Part shown: positions 1-11,556 of the stretch, one piece after another
How the letters are laid out: every line of letters starts with the position of its first letter
How positions within the stretch are numbered: position 1 is the first letter of the stretch
Source of the DNA: Arcuatula senhousia
Lineage: Eukaryota > Mollusca > Bivalvia > Mytilida > Mytilidae
Assembly: GCA_963971305.1 (NCBI GenBank)
Contig: OZ020305.1
Span: 9,767,001 to 9,831,000 of the forward strand
Reading direction: 5' to 3'
DNA: 64,000 nt
The notes under the pieces: generated by a model
The model's database searches: none
What the model was told of the DNA's origin: nothing
What the model saw: only the letters and a program-made list of their open reading frames with translations
Program-made: the position numbers and the translations under genes

Positions 1-420
1 TTTTTGTAGCTGTTCTCTTAAAATTGCACTCTTGGTCTAGTTTTGGTATGAGTGGATACAGGGATCGCAACACTTAATTTATTTTGAAAAAGGTCTTTTT
101 AGTGTTATTTTGGGGGAAAATGACATTTGGGAGTCAGAATTAGGGGTAAAGGTGAAATTTTGGGGAATTCTGCATGATTTTGAAATTTGAATTTCCATTT
201 TGAAAGAGTCTTTTTAAAGGACCCTAAGGAATGTTTGAAAAATCCATGGGTACATGTCATGCATTTACGTGTAGTATTGTGATAAGATTTGAATTTTCCT
301 ATACATGTACATGTAGCTATTATAATTGTATATATGATATACATTTTGTAAATATAACAATAAACTGACGCTTGACTATACTTTGTGACGCCAGTACTTA
401 GAGAGCTGTACATAGACTGT

Positions 421-880
421 GTCTCATTTTACTTTGTCAATGCCTAAGGCCACACCAAGTTAGTTAATAGATTTTACTTTGCCACACCAAGTTTGTTAAT
501 AGATTTTACTTTGTCAATGCCTAAGGCCACACCAAGTTAGTAAATAGATTTTAGTTTGTCTATGCCTATAAGGCCACACCAAGTTAGTTAATAGATTATG
601 CCTAAGGCCACACCAAGTTAGTTGATAGATTTTAGTTTGTCTATGCCTAAGGCCACACCAAGTTAGTTAATAGATTTTTTATAGTTTGTCTATGCCTATA
701 AGGCCACACCAAGTTAGTTAATAGATTTTAGTTTGTCTTTGTCTATAACATGTATAAGGCCACACCAAGTTAGTTAATTGGTTTTAGTTTGTCTATCATC
801 TTAAGTCCACACCAAGTTAGTTAATAGGTTTTAAAATTGTCTATGTCGAAGGCCACACCAAGTTACTTAATAGATTCTGC
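421..880. repeat. Tandem repeat, unit about 45-55 bp
   Basis: About nine or ten imperfect units share the words GGCCACACCAAGTTAGTTAA and TAGATTTTAGTTTGTCTATG. Unit length varies because of small internal insertions (for example ATAAGG in place of AAGG) and partly truncated units. It does not encode a continuous frame. It is best read as an ordinary minisatellite. Confidence 0.85.
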
Positions 881-1679
881 TCCACTTATGTTAAAAAATA
901 ATTAGAAGGGCAGTTGGAAGCTTTTATCTTCTAATTTTTATCCACTTCCATAAAATCTCCATAAAACTGAAAGATACATTTAAAATAAAAATTACCATAG
1001 TATGGGATAATAATCAACATTTTAATTTGAATTCACATCTAATAAAGATGAATTTCCTCTGTTCTAGAATTTCATTGAAAAAATATTTAAATCAAGTGAA
1101 ATATATATAAAACAACAGCAGTATTTTCAATACATGTAATAGTAGACAGCCTTTACAAAGTATTTTCTTTTTTTTACTTGACTGAAAGTGGGCATGGACA
1201 AATTAAAACTAGAAAGCTGGATACATGTAAAATACATGTATATGTTTGTCCAGTCATATTAGTGTTTTCACTAGATTTTTTTTAAAGGAGGCAAAATATT
1301 GGTGAATAGCTGGCAATCTTTCTAAAGACATAAAAGAATGATATGGCATACGTGTAATTGACAGCAAATTTCACTGAATATTATAACTCATTTAAGTAAT
1401 TTTGATTTGATTAAAATACTAGTACTTTCCCTTGACAAAATGTTGTGCCTCATTTATATTGGACTATGCAAACTGCAGACTCACTAACTTTTATTTTGTC
1501 ATTCCTTAATTTTTTTTTCATTTCCGACTTTCGTGAAACATATATAAAATGTATTGTGCTACATGTATTAATGAATTTTAGTCACAGCTAGGTCAATGAG
1601 CAATGATGAGCAAATCCGAATGGAAAGTAGATTTAAGTAGTTAGTTCTAAAGAAGCTTGAGAATTATAGGTTCTTACAT

Positions 1680-1825
1680 AAGTTCTTGGAAAAGACCGGC
1701 TGATCTTTCAAGAGTGATAGAATTTTTCAGTCTTTTTGCGAGGGGAGCGCAGCGGAACGAGTCAAAAGACCCAAAAAATTCTTTCACGAGTGAAAGATCA
1801 TTGCCGGTTTTCCAAGAACGCGTGT
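1680..1825. repeat. Foldback (long imperfect inverted repeat) with a GC-rich centre
   Basis: The left arm (TTCTTGGAAAAGACCGGC, GATCTTTCA, GAATTTTT) is mirrored on the right by AAAATTCTTTCAC, GAAAGATCA and GCCGGTTTTCCAAGAA. The arms of about 50 bp flank a GC-rich centre at about 1738-1765 (GCGAGGGGAGCGCAGCGGAA). The shape is that of a short foldback or MITE-type element. No target duplication was identified. Confidence 0.65.
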
Positions 1826-2938
1826 AAGTACCTATTTCTTCCGTAAAATCATTTTTTTATATTCTGAAACCTTAGGTAACTTTATTTTAAAAACCGAAAG
1901 TTTAGAATAACATTGCATTCCATTGGTCGACATCATCGATCAATATCAGTACCGACGAATATAATTGGTTAATTGACCAGTGCGAGATGGCTGCATGTGC
2001 TCGCATCTCAACCTGGTCATCTCACACTGAAAGGAGTCATTTACGGAAGAAATGTAAATTCTTGGCTGCATGTCTACAAAAGCCACAGCATAAGCTGAAC
2101 AAAACCATATTCAACTTCAATGTATATGTACATCATGTACATGTATCATCAATGGGTGAGTTGGCCCTTCAAGTCACATGAAAAGTCATTGTCATTTTTA
2201 ATTTTAATCAAGCTACATGTATGATATGATTATGGAATGTACACAGTGAATAACATTAGGCTCAACGGTCAATATCAGTTGATTTCTGGTCCTTGAAAAT
2301 TTGGAAATTGGTCCTTTAAAGTTATTAAAAAGTCCTTGAATTTTGTGGTAAAAATGTGAATGAACCCCGTTTTAAATCCTGTATTAATGCAATTCTTGGA
2401 AAAGGAAAAACAAATCTTATAATGCAATTCTCAGAAAAACTATGAATTCGTATTAAATGATATAGGAAGGATTTTAATGATTTCGCTCTGTAAATATTGG
2501 AAAATTAAACTTACAACAAAGTTCCAGGAAATAATTTTTGCTATGCCCCATTATGTTTCGTCTATTCAAGACTCATCAGAGACTCTCTACCCAAAATATT
2601 GAAAATGCCAAACACTATATGAATATGAAGAGCATAGAACATGTCAGAATCCAAATTTAGATAAACATATTTCCTGGGTAGGAAAAAACATAGTTTTTTT
2701 TACATTTTGAAATTCACTTTGGGAATGATGGTGTAACATGTATGTATCTTAATGGTGGGTGCATTTTGATGCCTACTTTCTCAAATTACATTATAATACA
2801 TGTAATGTTTATATAAATTTGATATGCTTGCAATCAATTAATTATCAATAAAAATCTTGGTTACCTATCAAAGTCAAGTGGCTCGTTTATGTCTTTTACG
2901 CCAGTGATTTGACCATTATTTCCTAAAATCTCCTTTTT

Positions 2939-4907
2939 TAGCTCACCTGACCCGAAGGGTCATGTGAGCTATTGTCATCACTTGGCGTCCGTCGTCCGTC
3001 CGTCGTCCGTCCGTCGTCCGTCGTCCGTCGTCCGTAAACTTTTTAAAACGTTAACTCCTCTGACACCATAAGTCCAATTGCAACCAAACTTGGTATGGTT
3101 GTTCATTAGCATTCGGTGCTTAGAACTGATGTGGGGATTTTTGATTCGTCGTAAAACATGGCCGCCATGGCTAAAAATAGAACATAGGGGTAAAATGCAG
3201 TTTTTTGCAAATAACTCAAAAACGGCTACAGATATCAAAATTCTGGCATAGGGTAAAAGTGATCAGCACCTCAAGATCTACCTACCCTGAAATTTTGAAG
3301 AAAATCAAACGACCCATGTAGGAGTTATTGCCCTTTTTGTGGATTTTTTGCAAATTTTGCACCTGTTTAACTCAATATCTTGAAAACTATACTAGATATT
3401 TGAGAAATTTAAATTGCATATTGTTAAGCACATCAAGATCTACAAAATATGTAACAGGGTCAACGTTGTAGGACCTTTCCTTTTAGGAGTTATTGCCCTT
3501 AGAACGTCAAAATTTAGCATTTTAACAGCATTTCCTCATTACATTGAAAACGTTAACTCCTCTGACACTTTAAGTCCAAATGGAACCAAACTTGGTATAG
3601 TTGTTTATTAGCATTAGGTGTATAGAACTGATGTGGGGATTTTTGATTGGTCCTAAAACATGGCCGCTGTGGCTAAAAATAGAACATAGGGGTAAATGGC
3701 AGTTTTTTGCAAATAACTCTAAAACGGTGACAGATTTCAAAATTTTGATTGGGAATAAAAGTGATCAGCACCTCAAGATCTACCAGCTCTGAAATTTTGA
3801 AGAAAATCCAACAACCCATGTAGGAGTTATTGCCCTTTTTGTGGATTTTTTGCAAATTTTGCACCTGTTTAGCTCAATATCTTGAAAACTATACTAGATA
3901 TTTGAGAAATTTAAATTGCATATTGTTAAGCACTTCAAGATCTACAAAATATGTAACAGGGTCAACGTTGTAGGACCTTTCCTTTTAGGAGTTATTGCCC
4001 TTAGAACGTCAAAATTTAGCATTTTAACAGCATTTCCTCATTACATTGAAAACATTAACTCCTCTGACACTTTAAGTCCAAATGGAACCAAACTTTGTAT
4101 AGTTGTTTATTAGCATTAGGTGTATAGAACTGATGTAGGGATTTTTGATTGGTCGTAAAACATGGCCGCTGTGGCTAAAAATAGAACATAGGGGTAAATG
4201 GCAGTTTTTTGCAAATAACTCTAAAACGGTAACAGATTTAAAAATTTTGATTGGGAATAAAAGTGATCAGCACCTCAAGATCTACCAGCTCTGAAATTTT
4301 GAAGAAAATCCAACTACCCATGTAGGAGTTATTGTCCTTTTGTGGATTTTTTGCAAATTTTGCACCTGTTTAGCTCAATATCTTGAAAACTATACAAGAT
4401 ATTTGAGAAATTTAAATTGCATATTGTTAAGCACATCAAGATCTACAAAATTTGTAATAGGGTCAACGTTGTAGGACCTTTCCTATGAGGAGTTATTGCC
4501 CTTGGAACGTCAAAATTGAGCATTTTAACTGCATTTCCTTATATTGAAAATGTTAACTCCTCTGACACTTTAAGTCCAAATGGAACCAAACTTGGTATTA
4601 TTGTTTATTATTTTTAGGTGTATAGAACTGTTGTGGGGATTTTTGATTGGTTGTAAAACATGGCCGCTCTGGCTAAAAATAGAACATTAGGTTAAACTGC
4701 ATTTTTTTGCAAATAACTCAAAAAGGGTTACAGATTTTTAGATTTTGATTGAGAACAAAAGTGATCAGCACATTTAGATCCACCATATTGTCAGATGACC
4801 CCCTTATAAATCTTATGACCCTTTCAACCTTAAATAGATTTTGCCTTATAACCTTTACTTCAGGCACATATGTCAGGTGAGCGATTCAGGCTCCTGGGAG
4901 CCTCTTG
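2939..4907 (+). mobile_element. HINE-like (non-autonomous Helentron) element, family A, full copy 1
   Basis: The 5' end TAGCTCACCTGACCC forms a hairpin with GGGTCATGTGAGC, followed by a GTCC/GTCCGTC microsatellite at about 2985-3033. Four tandem core units of about 500 bp follow, starting near 3046, 3549, 4050 and 4547. Near the 3' end GTCAGGTGAGC (4872-4882) is the exact reverse complement of GCTCACCTGAC at 2941-2951. After this come a palindromic hairpin AGGCTCCTGGGAGCCT (4888-4903) and terminal CTTG followed by T. Terminal-at-5', subterminal-at-3' inverted repeats with a 3' hairpin are the published signature of Helentron-associated elements. The family assignment is inference. Open frames inside are by-products of the core repeats. 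Confidence 0.8.
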
Positions 4908-7763
4908 TTTGTAAAATTGCCTAAGTCAAAATATTTTCTAAATATTTACTTGAAAATTACTTCATAAATTATTTTAACGTGATAAATGTTTTAAGTCTAA
5001 ATCTATTCCAATTATTAACGTGCTTTGTCTTAAATCTTCACAGTGGAGTATTATTTATAGACACATTATTTAATATTTTCTAATGAAATGAAAATGTACC
5101 AAGATAAGTTTTAATTGTACATTGTTGTGCATGACTCAGATGGGGGAAACTATGAAAATGAGCCTTCAGGTGTCGAAGCTAAGCTCAATAAATCATCATG
5201 ATTCATGTTCTTACCTCACCTCTGCATTGCCATCAGCTCTTTTTGTTCTGACATAACTCTATCCTGAGGCAGGAACATGATACAAGTTTATAACATGTAC
5301 ATGTATGTATGTATTGCATGCATGCATCATTGAGACAGATGAAAAAAAGCACATCTAGATGGAATTTTGATGTAAATAAAAGTGAAAAATGAAAATGAAA
5401 AACAAAATGAAAGTCCATGTATGCTTAACAAATTTTAATTTAGTACAACAGTGGCAGATCAAAAACAGTTGTTTTAGGGGTTAAACACCCTTTTGGGGGG
5501 AATTTTTGGGTTGATTTTTTTTTATACCACCTACCCCACCATTTTTTGCTGGACATCAAATGGAACTGCTCTTTAAACAATTTAAGATGACATTTGCATC
5601 ATATTTATGTACATTTGTACATTGTACAAAAAATGTACATGTATCTGAATTCATGTCTCATCAACAGTGATTGCTTCAAGGTGTTGTTAAGTAAATACAT
5701 GTACAGTGTCTTCCATTGTCTGCTGTGCAAAATTTTTGTAATCAAAGACTTTGTAAAAAAAACTTTGCTTGTTGAACTTGAACAGCAAATTTCTCAACAG
5801 AATTGGCAAGTCCAGAGATATACAACTCACAGTGGCACTGATTTAGATTTTTTTAAAGAGGAGGTGTACTTTCAACAGAAATAAGTTAGGTTTACAGACA
5901 AGTTATGAATTTTAACAGGGGTTTAAATTAACATTTTAGATCAAAAGGTCCAGGACTTTTTGTAGTTCTACTTGGAAAGTCCAAAAGATGTTGAAAGAAA
6001 GTCCTCAATAGAAGATATTGTAGACACATGCAGGTCCAGGACATTTTTAAATAGAATTTCAAAGGTCCTGAATCAAAAATTAAAGGTCCCGGACCTTGAA
6101 CCAATGCTTATTTGAACCTCTGTAAAACCTGCACAAAAATTGCAAAATTTCATGAGATAAAGGGAAATTCCGTAAACCCCAGAATCACCTTTGAAGTTAT
6201 ACTGTAAAACAAAAAATGAATTTATGGTTTCAATATACATATTGCAATGTATACGAAGTGCATGATTTTATAATATTATAAGTACATGTACACCAAATAT
6301 CAGGCTGAAGTAGATTTCAATGTTAACATCACTAACATGTGTAAAGTACTTAAAGTGAGATATTCAGATGTGTGGAACTTTATGGAGAAATAAAATTTTA
6401 TACATGTACCTTGATGTAACCTATGAACATCTTTTTCTTTACATGTACATGTAGTAATAGATGTGCACATTTTGTACCCATATGTATTCTTTAAGATATG
6501 TTCAGTAAGTCTCACCTTTGAAGAGCTTCAACAATAAGTCAGATAAACCTTACATACATGTACATTTACATGTAGTTTGTTTCTCTTCCATATAAAGAAA
6601 AACAAATTGCTGATATCCTGTTGATTTGTAATGGAGGATCATATAGCAACTACATGTACATGTATTTCTTTATCTAAGGATGTATACGTACATGTAGGAG
6701 TTTATTCAAGGAACATTTAGTATATGTAACACAGTGATAAGATAAAAAAAAGTTTATGTTTAAAATGTGTAAACATGCATATAGATATTACTGATCATAA
6801 GTACATGTAAGAAAAAGGTGAAATAAGATGCAGGTTTTATTAAAGTGATATGGATAACTTCTGAGAATTAGTTCTTCCTTGAATTTGAAATGGCTGATAA
6901 TGATATGGTAGGTCCTTGTATTTGTCTAGCTAATAATATAGGAAGATGTAAATGTACAACAAATGTTTTATTGTCAATTTTATGCTAAGGTCTGACATCA
7001 CCTTTCTTGTTAAGTTTAATATGTAATCAGATTTGATGATAAAATAAATGTGTATAATAAATGATAAACTTAAGTTTAGCACTTGCAGTGTTTTCACATA
7101 CATGTACATTACAGTTCAGTAAGAGACTTTCCATGAGTGAATTCAGACTTAGACATAAAACTCTTTAGACCTTACTACCACTGGCGTGATACCACTAAGC
7201 CAGACCTGGAAAAAGCAATAAATCTGCTGTTCTTGTCAGGGTTTGCGATCTTAATTTTCTGTCATAATGATAAAAATATAAATATTTCATCAACTGAATT
7301 TAAGGTTTTACAGACCCCTTAGACTGTGAAATATAACACCTTACCACTGAAAGAGTGGGAATGTCTATGACAGGTGTCAGTCTGATATGGAAGGTGTCTT
7401 GGTGTTCTGTGTAAAAATGTACCTGTATGTAGTTCAAATTAAAAAATTAAGCAATTTGTACATTACATGTATGTCCCCATCCCTCTTTAGTGTGGAAACA
7501 TTTTTTTTTTGTCACATCCATCTGAATCTGAATCATTTTCAGCACAATTCTTCTGAAATTACTAAACAGAATTTAACGAAATTTGGTACATGTATGTAGC
7601 TAAATGTCAGAAGGTTTGCATATTATTAGAAAGTTTTCAACGTCAAGATTTTTAGAAGCTATGGCCAATTGAAATTTGATTATAGAACTTTTACTGAAAA
7701 TCCTCATAAGTCGTCTTTTACCAAACTTCATTTTGTACTCAAAAGAACTTTAACAAACTTTGT
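4908..7763. other. Non-coding DNA between two family A copies
   Basis: This is AT-rich sequence with many ACATGTACATGTA motifs (for example near 5290, 5636, 5698, 6440, 6558, 6655 and 7100) and decayed repeat fragments. No splice-bounded coding exon was recognised. The frame at about 5594-5884 has a composition typical of AT-rich intron DNA and was not accepted. Confidence 0.5.
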
Positions 7764-9727
7764 TAGCTCACCTGACCCGAAGGGTCATGTGAGCTATTGT
7801 CATCACTTGGCGTCCGTCGTCCGTCGTCCGTCGTCTGTCGTCCGTCGTCCGTAAACTTTTTAAAACGTTAACTCCTCTGACACCATAAGTCCAATTGCAA
7901 CCAAACTTGGTATGGTTGTTCATTAGCATTCGGTGCTTAGAACTGATGTGGGGATTTTTGATTCGTCGTAAAACATGGCCGCCATGGCTAAAAATAGAAC
8001 ATAGGGGTAAAATGCAGTTTTTTGCAAATAACTCAAAAACGGCTACAGATATCAAAATTCTGGCATAGGGTAAAAGTGATCAGCACCTCAAGATCTACCT
8101 ACCCTGAAATTTTGAAGAAAATCCAACAACCCATGTAGGAGTTATTGCCCTTTTTATGGATTTTTTGCAAATTTTGCACCTGTTTAGCTCAATATCTTGA
8201 AAACTATACAAGATATTTGAGAAATTTAAATTGCATATTGTTAAGCACATCAAGATCTACAAAATATGTAACAGGGTCAACGTTGTAGGACCTTTCCTTT
8301 TAGGAGTTATTGCCCTTAGAACGTCAAAATTTAGCATTTTAACAGCATTTCCTCATAACATTGAAAACGTTAACTCCTCTGACACTTCAAGTCCAATGGG
8401 AACCAAACTTGGTATAGTTGTTTATTAGCATTAGCTGTATAGAACTGATGTGGGGATTTTTGATTGGTTGTAAAACATGGCTGCTGTGGCTAAAAATAGA
8501 ACATAGAGGTAAATGGCAGTTTTTTGCAAATAACTCTAAAACGGTGACAGATTTCAAAATTTTGATTGGGAACAAAAGCGATCAGCACCTCAAGATCTAC
8601 CAGCTCTGAAATTTTGAAGAAAATCCAACAACCCATGTAGGAGTTCTTGCCCTTTTTGTGGATTTTTTGCAAATTTTGCACCTGTTTAGCTCAATATCTT
8701 GAAAACTATACTAGATATTTGAGAAATTTAAATTGCATATTGTTAAGCGCATCAAGATCTACAAAATTTGTAACAGGGTCAACGTTGTAGGACCTTTCCT
8801 TTGAGGAGTTGTTGCCCTTAGAACGTCAAAATTTAGCATTTTAACAGCATTTCCTCATTACATTAAAAAACGTTAACTCCTCTGACACTTGAAGTCCAAA
8901 TGGAACCAAACTTGGTATAGTTGTTTATTAGCATTAGGTGTATAAAACTGATGTGGGGATTTTTGATTGGTCGTAAAACATGGCCGCTGTGGCTAAAAAT
9001 AGAACATAGGGGTAAATGGCAGTTTTTTTGCAAATAACTCTAAAACAGTGAAAGATTTCAAAATTTTGATTGGGAACAAAAGTGATCAGCACCTCAAGAG
9101 CTACCAGCTCTGAAATTTTGAAGAAAATCCAACAACCCATGTAGGAGTTATTGCCCTTTTTGTGGATTTTTTGCAAATTTTGCACCTGTTTAGCTCAATA
9201 TCTTGAAAACTATACAAGATATTTGAGAAATTTAAATTGCATATTGTTAAGCGCATCAAGATCTACAAAATTTGAAACAGGGTCAACGTTGTAGGACCTT
9301 TCCTTTGAGGAGTTATTGCCCTTGGAACGTCAAAATTGAGCATTTTAACTGCATTTCCTTATATTGAAAATGTTAACTCCTCTGACACTTTAAGTCCAAA
9401 AGGAACCAAACTTGGTATTATTGTTTATTATTATTAGGTGTATAGAACTGTTGTGGGGATTTTTGATTGGTTGTAAAATATGGCCGCTGTGGCTAAAAAT
9501 AGAACATTAGGTTAAACTGCATTTTTTTGCAAATAACTCAAAAAGGGTGACAGATTTTTAGATTTTGATTGAGAACAAAAGTGATCAGCACCTTTAGATC
9601 CACCATATTGTCAGATGACCCCCTTATTAATCTTATGACCCTTTCAACGTTAAATCGATTTTGCCATATAACCTTTACTTCAGGCACATATGTCAGGTGA
9701 GCGATTCAGGCTCCTGGGAGCCTCTTG
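7764..9727 (+). mobile_element. HINE-like element, family A, full copy 2
   Basis: This is the same element as at 2939-4907, in the same orientation and nearly the same length (1964 versus 1969 bp). It has the same 5' hairpin, a GTCC microsatellite (about 7811-7850), four core units (near 7865, 8367, 8870, 9365), subterminal GTCAGGTGAGC, the palindrome AGGCTCCTGGGAGCCT and a CTTG terminus followed by T. The first core unit shares diagnostic differences with that of copy 1 (CATAAGTCCAATTGCAACC). The flanks of the two copies are unrelated, so these are separate insertions and not a segmental duplication. Confidence 0.8.
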
Positions 9728-11438
9728 TATATATACATGTTTGCACATGACCTATTACATTGTACAGACTTCCTGTTGACAGACCTTAACATAATATAGC
9801 TACTCCAACTAAAATTTTTATTTTCAAGCTCATTAATGATACATGTAGCAACTTAAAAAAAGAGCTATCGGCTTCAGGAAGCTCACATTACACAGAATAT
9901 AGAATTGTTAAAAATTAAGTTTCACTTCCTGTGCTTTTATTTTTTTCTCCTCTGGTCAATGAGTCAAAAATGTTATTCCAGTTTGCTCAAATGGATTTAA
10001 AACTGGTTTCTGAAAATTAAAGGTCTAGAGCTTTGGGACTGAGACTGTAATTTGAAATCAAATAGCAGTCTAAATATCTAAAAGGGAGAGAAAATAACAA
10101 AACAGACAAAATTTATAAATTTCAGGTGCATTCAAACAATTTGAACATTGCAAATGCACTGATTAAAAGAAAAGAGATGAAGCTTCTTATTTTATCTACT
10201 TTAACATGTTTAAGGTGACCATTAGGGTAGAGCATGGCACTTGGGTCAAATTTGTCAATAGATTTTTTTCAAAATTGGCATAAATGTCTAAAATGATGTA
10301 CTCTTTCATAATTTGATTAAAAATTCATGGGTTTCTTCCCTACTTTTTGAGTTATATCAAGTTAGAGTATCAATATTTTACTATGAATTATATAGGAAAA
10401 GCCATAAAAACACATAAAAATGTTCCATTACTTTTTTTCCTGTCAATAGATTTCCCTCATTTTTTTGACATTTTAAAGATCATGCCAGAATTCATCATCA
10501 TAAATGAATTTAAAGTGGAGTTTCTTCCCTTAATTTTATCGTACAAGCAAAGATAGGAGCCAAAAACGATGATTTTTCATGATTTTTGCCAAATTACCTC
10601 CCTTGACCATACTTTAACTAAATACAAATTTTGATCATATTGACAAAATGTGCCTAAACTAAGGTATAAAGATTCTAAAAACACAAAAATCTCAAAATAT
10701 TTTTCAAATTTCATTTTATTTTGGACAGGTCACATGACCACTGTCCTTCTCCACCTTAATTTAAGCAATTGAAAATCTTTTAATGATACACAAATTCACT
10801 TAATGAAATCTTTGGTTGGAGTAGCTACATACATGTAGTATCAGTCTGACACCTGTACATGTATCAATAACAGTGTTATAGCTGTCATAAAACAGCTTAG
10901 TATACTAACACAGCCTCAGTAAAAACAAATGTTCATTTGGTAATCTGACTAACTGATCCTATTTTTTTATTCATACATGTACATGTATGTACCAGTGTAA
11001 CACCTGCTGTGCCCTATTGTTACCTGTCTGTCACAAGCATATTATTTGTAAAATACTAATGCCTGAATATATTATTAATCAAGCAAAGCAGGAAATTTGA
11101 ATAAATCCTTTTGGTTTTTCCATTAAAACTAATTGACATTAAAGTTGTTGGTAAACATTAAACAATATTTACAGCTTACCACTTATACATTGAGTACTAC
11201 TGACCCTTCATAAATCTACCGTTATTAACCCTCATAAAAGTGAATTACACTAAATAGCCCTAAGTTACGTACAGGAAGCTGCAGTCGTTATTTATACCAA
11301 ATGTTACATTTAAAACGGAAAATTTGTTTTAATGGATTTAGTAAATAAATAAAATTTAGTAAACGTACATGTATCAGGAATTAAGAGGATTGACTTTTGT
11401 TCAATATTGATATTAAGATGTATAAAATGTCATTGCAG
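9728..11438. other. Non-coding DNA before the first visible SH2-adaptor exon
   Basis: This is AT-rich and consistent with an intron. A block at about 10208-10756 begins TTTAAGGTGACC and ends near TCTCCACCTTAATTTAA, suggesting weak terminal inverted repeats, but no target duplication is clear. No coding exon was recognised. The acceptor TTGCAG at 11433-11438 ends the stretch. Confidence 0.5.
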
Positions 11439-11556
11439 ATTCAATTAGGGGACTATTGTTTACCCCCAGATAAAAGGGAGGCAACTCTAGGAGGGATAGC
11501 ATCCAGCCTGACCACGGAATATGCCGACCCCTATGAAACTAAGCAAATTGTAGAAG
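11439..11556 (+). CDS. SHB-like: SH2 adaptor, first visible coding exon
   Basis: The acceptor is CATTGCAG and the donor GAAG|GTAAGAG. The exon starts in phase 0 and ends after one base of a codon. It encodes 39 residues beginning IQLGDYCLPPDK and ending EYADPYETKQIVE, which holds a YADP-type docking motif like those of the SHB family. Because it starts in phase 0 without an initiator Met, at least one upstream exon is missing. Confidence 0.75.

Larger units (their letters stand above)
1..2938. other. Non-coding AT-rich DNA upstream of the first repeat copy
   Basis: No convincing exon is seen in about 2.9 kb. Short open frames here lack splice context and protein-like composition. The stretch holds a 48-bp-type tandem repeat (421-880), a foldback structure (1680-1825) and scattered ACATGTA motifs. 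It may belong to a 5' intron or the upstream region of the SH2 adaptor gene whose first visible exon is at 11439, but the sequence does not show which. Confidence 0.5.

Noticed and set aside
2978..3238. Minus-strand 86-residue frame, with near-identical copy at 7768-8055
   Set aside because: It lies wholly inside the family A repeat and its microsatellite (RTTDDGRRTDDGR end); no sign of coding constraint.
10208..10756. Possible MITE with AAGGTG-type inverted ends
   Set aside because: Only about 8-12 bp pair, no target duplication was found and no second copy is in the window.
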